The notes below the pieces were generated by a model. It made no database searches and had not been told where the DNA came from. It was given only the letters and a program-made list of their open reading frames with translations. From positions 21,628,822-21,692,821 of the forward strand of contig CM037473.1 in assembly GCA_021014325.1 (NCBI GenBank): 64,000 bases of DNA, written 5' to 3'. This document shows, piece after piece, positions 56,443 to 64,000 of the stretch (position 1 is the stretch's first letter; each line of letters begins with the position of its first letter). A program made the translations under genes and the position numbers. The stretch comes from Plazaster borealis (taxonomy: Eukaryota > Echinodermata > Asteroidea > Forcipulatida > Labidiasteridae).

Positions 56443-56710
56443 AAAAGACTTAAACTGTTCTAGAGAGGAGCTTTCTTTTATATTATTGGGGAGTGAATTC
56501 CAGAGTTCAGGAGATGCAACCTGAAAGGCCCTTTGCCCATATGCTTTGGTGGTGGCTGGAAAAGGTGTGAGGCCATACAAGAGACCATTGCAGTTATCAA
56601 TCCGACTCATTAGAAAGGCGTGTATTAATTTTTCCGTTATGTTCATTTGCGCATATACTTGGGGCCTGCATGCATCCATAGATTGATCTCTTTTCTTAGA
56701 GAGTTTCAAC
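56443..56710 (-). pseudogene. LINE reverse-transcriptase fragment, C-terminal part
   Basis: On the minus strand it encodes ITEKLIHAFLMSRIDNCNGL, LYGLTP, then AYGQRAFQVASPELWNSLPN and SLEQFKSFLKALY. These are hallmark blocks near the end of CR1/jockey-type LINE ORF2 (the SRIDYCN-LLYGLP block and the R-AF-x-A-P-x-LWN-SLP block), with an internal deletion between them. Antisense to the host gene; no RT catalytic core remains. Confidence 0.85.
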
Positions 56711-56778
56711 GGGTAGACACCCCCAACACGAACGCGGGTTTAGGTTCAGGATCTTGTGTCCGTGAAAACCTTGCATCT

Positions 56779-57153
56779 GAAAGGTATTGTACACTTTTGG
56801 TAACAGCTCAAAATCAGTGTCCACATTTTGTGTGATTCAACATATGCATGAACAAACAAACCTGTGAAAGTTTGAGCTCAATTGGTCATCGAAGTCACGA
56901 GAAAATAGTGAAAAGAGACCTTGTTTTCTGTTTTTTCAAACATCAAGTTTTTATCACGCGTGATAAAAATCGAGTTTTTATCACGCGTGTTAAAATCTAT
57001 TGTTTGACTCATTTCTCAGAAACGATAGCATTTTAGGCAGAAATATTTTAAGGAACCCTTTCTACCATTACTAACTTTAAATCATGTAAGTTATGTGTGA
57101 ATCTGTGAACATTTGTGTTTTTCGATCTTACCAATAGTGTACAGGGCCTTTAA
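56779..57153. mobile_element. Foldback family D with TTTTATCACGCGTGATAAAA centre
   Basis: Left gaaaggtattgtacactttt, right aatagtgtacagggccttta. The arms resemble family A (caacatatgcatgaac, caattggtcatcgaagt), but the centre (56947-56990) is built of cacgcgtg palindromes. Confidence 0.75.
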
Positions 57154-57634
57154 TATGGCATCTTACAAACAGTGGTTAATAAATCTTACTTAATATTATA
57201 ATTTATATTTTTCTGAAGGTTTTACTAACACATTTTGTAGCTTCTTCTCTTTTACTCCTTCACCTCTATGAGATTCTAGTTTTATGATTTGCCTTCTTGT
57301 TCCGTCCTAGCTTGTTAGGTAGTGTTTGCTTTTTCTTTTTTTCCTGTTTTGTCCCTGTCTGTACGTTCTATTGTAACTTAGTTCTGTTCAGAAGTCCAGT
57401 ATGTTGTTTTATAAGGCATTTCTATACAAGACTTTGTCTTTTGAATATGCCTCCATATTTGCCTCTGTTTCATTGTGTTTCATATAATTATTATTCTAGA
57501 AGTTCTTTATACATCTTTTTGTTCGACATACCTTCTTTATAATTACTTGTATACGTTCTTCAATATGGAAACAAATGTTGAGTTGAATTGAATTGAATAA
57601 CTAATGATGGACACTTAACTTTTCTTTTGTACAG
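57154..57634. other. Intron sequence, T-rich
   Basis: Pyrimidine-rich stretch before EGF26. Its ORFs are low-complexity Phe/Cys/Tyr-rich. It may be a retroelement 3' region ending gttgagttgaattgaattga at about 57580-57600. Confidence 0.45.
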
Positions 57635-57748
57635 TGTCGGATGCATGTTTCTCCAGCCCATGTATAAACAATGGCTCGTGCGCAAACTTTGGTACTTTTT
57701 TCCGCTGCACCTGTCAACCGGAGAATGATGGGACCTTCTGTGAATTGT
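57635..57748 (+). CDS. EGF26 exon
   Basis: Acceptor ttttgtacag, donor gtaagt, 114 nt, phase 1 to 1. Encodes DACFSSPCINNGSC, then FRCTCQPENDGTFCEL. O-glucose (CFSSPC) and O-fucose (INNGS) consensus sites. Confidence 0.93.
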
Positions 57749-58348
57749 GTAAGTTGTAGATTTCTTTCTTCCTACTTATAAAAATGATGTCCTCTAGATT
57801 CATATGCAGTAAAATTGGTGTGAACTTTACAATTTTAAAGAGGAAGGGAAATGACCAATTCAATTTTGTGATGTACTCATTTTCCAATAGATAGAGTCCT
57901 CATGTGAGTGGGGAACAAATTACAAGTCTCTAACCTCACATTAAAATGGTGTAAATTGCCATTGCATTTGATACCCTTTCAGTGCAAAATTTGTCAACAT
58001 CCAAAACATCTGATGACATCATTTTGAGAAAATTGGTCTCTACATTTTTGTATAGGGGATGTTTTGGTTTATAACTGACTGTTTCAGAGCGAAATATGAA
58101 ACATGACGTCACTTGATTTCAACAACTGATGGATCTTTACATTCCTAGGAGGAACATTTCATCAGTCAAAAATGTCAAATTCAAGGCCGTTTTGAATAAA
58201 TGCTATTGAAATTCAAGATTGAACCAACACATCCTGCACAAAAATTTAAAATGCGCTATATAAGAACTAATTATTATTATTATTATAGTTGTGGGGCAAA
58301 TAGTTAAAAAACATTACTGAGATCGCTGCACCATGATTTGCTTTGCAG
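57749..58348. other. Intron with retroelement tail
   Basis: 57860-57960 resembles 47740-47815 (ttttccaatagat, gagtcc, ttacctcac-type blocks), a diffuse repeat. It ends with aaatgcgctatataagaact and (ATT)n at 58250-58287, a SINE-type tail. Confidence 0.5.
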
Positions 58349-58471
58349 ATAAAAACCCGTGCGATGTCTCTCCATCTCCTTGCCTGAACAATGGAGAATG
58401 TTTCGACCTTGGTGGGTTTAAGTTAAGCTGTAACTGTCTCCCTGGCTTCGCTGGTGACAGCTGTGAAACAA
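58349..58471 (+). CDS. EGF27 exon
   Basis: Acceptor tgctttgcag, donor gtaagc, 123 nt, phase 1 to 1. Encodes DKNPCDVSPSPCLNNGEC, then LSCNCLPGFAGDSCET. Six cysteines, with a six-residue C1-C2 loop (DVSPSP). Confidence 0.93.
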
Positions 58472-59154
58472 GTAAGCTATTTGGTTTTTTTCTTAGTAAG
58501 AAAGCGTCTCGAAACTCTGAACAGTAGGAATGTACTAAATGCATTGGTAAAGTACTCCAGTTGGCAATTAGGGAACCGGATCTGTTGGACCGCCAGAACA
58601 TTCCATAAGAACGTTCAAAATACTAATACGTATATTGTCTCATGGAGGAATGTCCCCGAAGTTCGGCACAATCTCGCGGTTCAGCAGAATATTCTAGCGG
58701 TCGACCAATGGGTTACGGGCGCATGCCTAAAGGAAACATTTCTTTGTGCTTAGAACGTGCCCAATTTTTGGGACGCTTTCTAAAAGCCACAGTTAAATAC
58801 AAAGTATAGGAGTTCTAATTATCTAAAAAGAAAAATCAATTAGTTTCAACCTAAAAGTTCACTGAATAGAAAGTTCCTACCCGTACCTATCCTCCAGAGA
58901 AATATGTTTCATCTGAAATACTGTCAAAGTCGCCTCCAAAATCACCATTACTTCACCCTGTTACCATGCTTCGTATAAAAGCACAGAGTTGCTGAAAGAA
59001 TTAACAATTAATTTCAATTTTCACTAGAAAAAAACCAACCTTCAAATTGGATGAAATTGTCACAGGTTGTTTGGATGAAGTGTTTATTTTAAACTAGGTG
59101 ATTAAATTTAAGAGTTTACTCCTCAATTTATCAAAAAATGTAGGTAAAGTAAAG
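58472..59154. other. Intron sequence, nothing recognised
   Basis: No supportable gene or repeat; short ORFs only. Confidence 0.45.
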
Positions 59155-59400
59155 TCTGTCCCGAGCCAATATGGCTCACCAGGCTGGTGTTTATACCCGG
59201 TATCATTGGCATTAAATGACTGAGAATATTTCTATTCCCCCTTGGACAGGATGCCAGTCCATCGCAGGTTACTCCCCAGCTCAACCCGGTACCCATTTTG
59301 TACTTCTGGGTGGAGAGAAGTATTTATGATAAAGTGCCTTGCTCAAGGACACAAGTGTCACGACTGACCAGGACAGAATTTGAACCCACTTTCAGAACTT
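59155..59400 (-). repeat. Dispersed repeat with SINE-like edge
   Basis: gccaatatggctcaccaggc, ggacaggatgccagtccatc and ttgctcaaggacacaagtgt. The last block is shared with the inverted SINE tails at 44810 and 60358. Confidence 0.55.
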
Positions 59401-59424
59401 GAGTCCCCTTTAATATGAGGTGTA

Positions 59425-59778
59425 GGGTGTCGTGGCCGAGCGGTTAAGAGCATCGAATTCAAGTTCTGGTGGTTAGTCATCAGGTTGTGGGTTCGAATCC
59501 CGGTCATGGCACTTGTGTCCTTGAGCAAGACACTTAACTATAATTGCTTCTCTTCACCCAGGGGTATAAATGGGTACCTGCGAGGGTAGAGGTTGATATT
59601 GTGTTTGAAAAAGCCTTCGGAGCGCCACGGTTGCCCAGGGTTGTATACTCCCCAGGGAGCTGAGAAAGGTTAAAGGAATGTTATTGGCCCAGTGACCAGG
59701 GCACTAATGTAAAGCGCATTGATACGTTTATTGTAAAATGCGCTATATAACAACTTGTTATTATTATTATTATTATGA
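59425..59778 (+). repeat. tRNA-derived SINE, apparently full length
   Basis: A-box tggccgagcgg (59433-59443) and B-box ggttcgaatcc (59490-59500), with the spacing of a long-variable-arm tRNA (Leu/Ser type). Then comes a body of about 230 bp and a 3' end aaatgcgctatataacaact plus (TTA)n (59758-59775). It is the best copy of this family in the window. Confidence 0.9.
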
Positions 59779-59871
59779 GTCACAGTGAGGAGATAATGTC
59801 AACATTTATTCTGCAATTTTAGCTTTTGTATTGGTTTTCAATTGATTAATTGGTGTATGTTTTTTTGGCAG

Positions 59872-59985
59872 GAGTAAATCTGTGTGATAGTAATCCTTGT
59901 AATGAGGGATCAACATGCCATTCAGTTACTGATGGGTATACATGTCAGTGTAGACCAGGCTATGGAGGTATTACATGTCATGATG
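59872..59985 (+). CDS. EGF28 exon
   Basis: Acceptor tttttggcag, donor gtaagt, 114 nt, phase 1 to 1. Encodes VNLCDSNPCNEGSTC, then YTCQCRPGYGGITCHD. O-glucose (CDSNPC) and O-fucose (NEGST) consensus sites. Confidence 0.93.
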
Positions 59986-60000
59986 GTAAGTAGAACTATG

Positions 60001-60600
60001 CTGTCTGGCTGGCTGGTTTGTCAAGTGGGCTGGCCAGAAAGCTGGATGGTTAGTTAGATTTGGCAGGCTTGTTGGCTGGTTTGGCAGCAGGCTTGGCTGG
60101 CTGGATGGATAGTTTTGGCTGGCTGGTTTAGCCAACAAGCTGACTGGTAAGGCGAGCTGGCTGAAATGTAAAGTTTGGCTGGCTGAATGGTTTGTTAAGT
60201 TTAGCGGGCTGGTTAGGCCAGCTTAATGACTCGTTGGGAAAGCTATTTTCCTGGCTGTTTTGTTGCATGGATGGTTGTTTAGCTTCTTCTACTTCTTACT
60301 CGGCAGGATCCATAAGTTAGGATATAAACGCCAAGGAGCAATTATAGTTAAGTGTCTTGCTCAAGGACACAAGTGCCGGGACCGAGATTCGAACCCACAT
60401 TGTGATGACTCGGCCACCACAACTTGAATCCGTTGCGCTAGACCGCTCGGCCATCACGACACGCTGCCTGGTTTGACCAGGTTGGTGGCTGGTTGGGCTG
60501 TTTTATATGTTATTTGGCTGGCTTGGCCACCTGGCTGGCTATAATGTGGCTGGATGGATGGATTGTTTTTTAGGTGTGGCTGGCTGGTTTGGCCAGCTGA
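60001..60600 (+). repeat. TGGC-rich tandem repeat split by a SINE
   Basis: ggctggctgg/ttggctgg repeats occupy about 60001-60290 and resume at 60466-60600. A minus-strand tRNA-SINE (60300-60465: ttgctcaaggacacaagtgc, gagattcgaacccac, gaccgctcggccatcacgac) separates the two parts, so the array is older than the insertion. Confidence 0.85.
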
Positions 60601-60744
60601 AGAGATGAATTGATGAGAATGCTATAGTTCAGGGGGTTATTGCTAGCTTGGCATATTGTCTGATTGGCTGAATGGTTCAGTGGCCGACCTACTTAATCTA
60701 AGTTATAATGTAAAATTTATGTTTCGTTTTACTTTTATCTACAG

Positions 60745-60861
60745 TCATCTTGGCTTGCATTTTCAACCCTTGCCAAAACTTTGGGACATGCGTCAATGGT
60801 CCAAATGCAACATATACTTGTAATTGCCAAAACATATACGAAGGGGAAAACTGTGATAAAT
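60745..60861 (+). CDS. EGF29 exon
   Basis: Acceptor ttatctacag, donor gtaagt, 117 nt, phase 1 to 1. Encodes LACIFNPCQNFGTC, then YTCNCQNIYEGENCDK. O-fucose consensus QNFGT and an N-glycosylation site (NAT) in the C3-C4 loop. Confidence 0.93.
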
Positions 60862-61117
60862 GTAAGTACAACAGAGTAACCATATTGTATACTAAGTTTC
60901 TACTGAGACAAGACTATAGCAAGACAAGTTCTCAAGAACAAGTTTACACAGCAAAGTAGATATATACACATGGTGTTACCGCAAACTGAATTTACATTGA
61001 TAACTGACATGCAAAGCTTCAAAACCCATAATAAAAATATTACATTTATTCTTTTTCAATTTCATCTGTTTTTGTTTGTTAATCAATTAATTAAAATAAA
61101 GGTAAAAATCGCATCCC

Positions 61118-61325
61118 CTTAAGGTGATCCCTCTGCTGCCACTTCCACGGTTGTATCATAAACTTGGGTGTGGTACCTGGCTAGATTGCAGTTACAGGTT
61201 GAATAGCTTCTGACTGGTACCTGGTCTCCCTATTTTGTCATTATCTTTGTTCGGGGGTGCAGTCAGAAGCCATTCAACATGTAACTGCCTTACAGCCAAG
61301 GATCACACCCAAATACCTTGTGGTT
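61118..61325. repeat. Dispersed repeat shared with 24636-24772
   Basis: gtgatccctctgctgccact, ggttgtatcat and ggttgaatagcttctgactg match intron 3. An inverted half follows (gtcagaagccattcaac at about 61262), so it folds back. Confidence 0.6.
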
Positions 61326-61469
61326 TATTACTTGATAATTTTGTTTTCTGAGAATTCAATATTATAAGGTTTTAAATCGGTCCGCTCGTCCACTTGAACC
61401 TTCCACCCCTCCCCCAACTCGGGTCAAATAGAATTGATTTTAATCATTTGTATGTGTGTACATAAACAG

Positions 61470-61595
61470 TGAAGGACTACTGCTTGGATAACACACCCTG
61501 TCAGAACAACGCAACGTGCCGGAATCTGTTCTCTGTTGGTGCAGACTACGAGTGCCAGTGCCCTAGTGGCTACTTTGGACTTGATTGTGAAATTG
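61470..61595 (+). CDS. EGF30 exon
   Basis: Acceptor cataaacag, donor gtaagt, 126 nt, phase 1 to 1. Encodes DYCLDNTPCQNNATC, then YECQCPSGYFGLDCEI. O-fucose consensus QNNAT. It is the last exon fully inside the window. Confidence 0.93.
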
Positions 61596-62345
61596 GTAAG
61601 TTTTTAGTAGCGTGGTCTTTTTGCATTCGATAAAATTATAAAACTCAATGGAAATTCGGCTACTTCACCTTTTTGTAAATCAAGAATAAGAGGGCAATAC
61701 TTGTGCCTAAGAAAATAAAATGCACTACTGCTTGCGTTGAATTTAATAAGGGAACTTGTTACTGCGGTGTGCTTATTAGCTGTATACTACTGCCAAACAC
61801 AGCAACAAAAGTTATAAAGGAATTAACTAAGGTGGGTGAAGTGTCCTCTCAAGTAAATGCATGAGAATCTTCCGGTTAAACCGGAATTCCGTTTTTTTCC
61901 CTTCCAAATTTGTGGTCTTCGAGTCCAGTGTGAATTTAATATAAAATTTGGGGGGTGAGTTGTAGGGGGTATACATTTGGATTTCGCTAATCCCTCTTCT
62001 CTAATCAGAAATTGTAAGTTGAAATTTGTAATCGTATATCGCGGATCGACACACTGTTCATGAAAACCCAGCATGTTAACAATTACCTCCCGGCTTCCAT
62101 GTGCATTTATGCAGCGAGATCAATGGATATGTTTAGACTTCTCTCATTCCTCGCTTCAATCACGTTGCGGTTTATTAATTGTTTGACCGTAATCGGTTTA
62201 CTGCTGCAGCAAAGAAACATGTGTGCAGACTTTGAAAAGTCTACTAACAACAGATCACGCACAGAGTGTGGCACTGACGCCTGGGTCACCTTGCCCAAAA
62301 TCCGGACATGCATTTTTAGCTTTAGATTTTTTTCGTACGAAATTG

Positions 62346-63627
62346 CAGGCCTCAACCTTAACAGCGGCCACCAGCTGGCCGCGATGCCCCGGCAAATTGC
62401 CGTGATGCCCCTTTAAAAAACACGTACCTTACGGCCACTTGGCCGTCGTGCCCCTTTCCACTCCATTATATTATGTATTTGAAAGTGTTATTAAAAATAA
62501 TGTTAACGTTGTGACCCATTTAATTAAGGTCAAATTGTTTCTGGACGTACGTAACGTACGCTCCCGCACACTAGTTTTCATAAGGCTGTTTGCCATCGCG
62601 CAAAATACCGAAGTACTTGCAGTGTGGAGAATGTGGCATGGCAACCATATCAAACGTTGTTGAGTTGATTACTACTAAAAGCACGGCACCAGACTACTCT
62701 AATGTATAGACTGGCTACAGGTCCCTACACTGAATTACACATTTTAGCATTGATTCTGTCTATTGAGATCTGTATGTGTAGGGGATGGGGCCGGGAGCGG
62801 GATTCAGTCTATGTTTTTTTCTCGCTATTTCGCTGGTATCCAAGGCTTGTTCTTTTGGATAAATGTATTGGATAAATGTTTGTGAACCAGCGACCTGCCT
62901 GCGTTGCAACTTTCTTTTTCGTCGTCAAACAAACGTTTGTGTACACGCGTGGAAATGTCAAAATCGGAGCAGTTAACGGTGCAAAAAATTCAGAAATCTT
63001 TATCATAATCTATCAATTCAATATTGATCCATCATCATGCAATCCCATAACAGACGTAAAGAAAAAGCACGAGGTCGAATTGGCTGGAGCAGCAGCAAAG
63101 TGCAAACGTTTAGACGCAGTTTTTTTTGGTGAGATATTGTTAAGCCGGAACTCGGAAGGAATAAACCTCGTCATGTTTGGCATGCACGTTTACATAGGCC
63201 AATTATTAGACGTTGGGGATTCGTTTTCAATTTTCATAATCATATTTATTTTTAAGAATATTGTTTTTCAAGAATTTTATATTAAACTTCAAGGTCTGGT
63301 TGAATTTTCCGGAACAACATATTTTATTGAGCATTGGGGTTGGGTGGGGAGATGGGGCGATGGTGATCCGGGATTGATATTTTTTCAGATGAGCACGCAG
63401 GGAATTAACTTTCTTAATATTTTTTTCTGTATGATTTTTTCCAAGAATTCTGTGTTCTGGGGCAACGATTTTTTGTCAAGTGAGCGTGTTGGAGTATACA
63501 TGTCATTAACAAATAAAAGTTTGAATATGGCCTTGGTGCCCTTTCAGTTGGCCTTGGTGCCCCTCTCTTTTTTGGAGCCTTCAAGGCCAAGTGGCCTTGA
63601 CCCTCTGAAGCTTAAGGTTGAGGCCTG
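62346..63627. mobile_element. Terminal-inverted-repeat element with CAGGCCTCAACCTTAA ends
   Basis: 16-bp inverted ends at 62346-62361 and 63612-63627. The flanks share gaaattg (7 bp), a plausible target duplication. Subterminal blocks of the form ttggccgtcgtgcccc (left) and ttggccttggtgcccc (right) are repeated. The interior has a 250-codon open frame (62876-63628) without a recognised domain that reads into the right terminal repeat; I do not call it a gene. Confidence 0.8.
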
Positions 63628-63628
63628 A

Positions 63629-64000
63629 AATTGATTTCCGTTTTTTATCATCGCCCATTCTCATGCCTGCAAATAGTAAGAGTGCTATTAGTGCTATACG
63701 TACTCTCTACTGTAAACTGCGACTTGAGCGAGGAGTCAAAAAGATAAATGAGAGAGAGGGAGTGTGGGCAGCCAACTTTTTAATGCACATGCCTGAGTGG
63801 AGTCTGAAAACTGCACCTGGTGTTGCTTAACAAAAAGAATGCATCAGAGCCGCCTGGGTGATTTTTAATGGAACAAAGAAAATTACTGTAAGGTCTACTA
63901 CAAGTTTAACCCTGTAGAGACAATTAGTTTCTGTATAATCATCACCAAACGCCCAGACTTACTAATCTTGTTGATTTTTTTTGTTTCGCTATTTTCAGGA
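63629..64000 (+). other. Intron end with predicted next acceptor
   Basis: catcgcccattctcatgcct near 63650-63669 is the inverse of gcatgagaat at 61859, hinting at an older element around the 62346-63627 insertion. The last bases, ttgtttcgctattttcag (63981-63998), are a strong 3' splice site. The next exon of the Reeler-EGF gene probably starts at 63999 with GA. Confidence 0.6.

Noticed and set aside
59425..59510. A tRNA-Leu or tRNA-Ser gene
   Set aside because: A and B boxes are good, but the sequence continues into a conserved SINE body with a (TTA)n tail and recurs at 32693, 39671, 44735 and 60300.

Overview
This is a 64 kb piece of a repeat-rich animal genome. The evidence is long AT-rich introns with GT-AG boundaries, tRNA-derived SINEs, LINE ends, foldback elements and a TTAGGG-type array. 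The gene content (Reeler domain plus EGF modules) and repeats resembling ones I recall from sea-star and other echinoderm assemblies (for example the TTAA-AGGCACTG foldbacks and the GGGCCCAATTTCATAGAGC element) suggest an echinoderm, probably an asteroid. That assignment is from memory and unverified. Only one protein-coding host gene is visible. It lies on the + strand and runs off the right edge.

The gene: exon 1 (ATG at 7006) encodes a signal peptide and the start of a Reeler domain. Two further exons (16078-16315 and 18994-19070) complete that domain with matching splice phases 1, 2 and 1. From 24999 onward there are 30 exons, each encoding one six-cysteine EGF-like module. Each is a multiple of three long and has phase-1 boundaries on both sides; 28 have canonical GT-AG sites, EGF2 has a weak donor and EGF5 has no recognisable acceptor. 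About 1,350 residues are encoded here (about 177 for signal plus Reeler, about 1,172 for EGF modules). A strong acceptor (tttcag) at 63993-63998 implies that the next exon starts at 63999. The product should be a large secreted or extracellular Reeler-EGF array protein; any C-terminal domain lies outside the window.

Layout: 1-7000 is upstream DNA with a SINE, a hAT-type element (1559-3747, 8-bp target duplications) and foldbacks. 7006-24998 holds the Reeler exons in long introns full of mobile elements. 24999-33581 is a zone of recent EGF-exon duplication, with near-identical exons, two truncated copies, one dead exon, one exon with a weak donor and one without a visible acceptor. 33582-61595 holds more diverged EGF exons every 0.4-3 kb, with introns containing a 580-bp TTCTTG array, a 24-bp minisatellite, SINEs and LINE fragments. 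61596-64000 is an intron with a 1.28-kb terminal-inverted-repeat element.

Mobile DNA: the most abundant element is a roughly 370-bp TTAA-flanked foldback family (at least 15 full or partial copies), with sister families sharing its ends and differing in the central hairpin. There are also two intact copies of a roughly 480-bp hAT-like element with exact 8-bp duplications, a TTAA-flanked CCCCTTGA element, several tRNA-derived SINE families, two LINE 3' fragments and an inverted-repeat element carrying the telomere-like array. I see no CRISPR array, bacterial operon, rRNA gene or functional tRNA gene.
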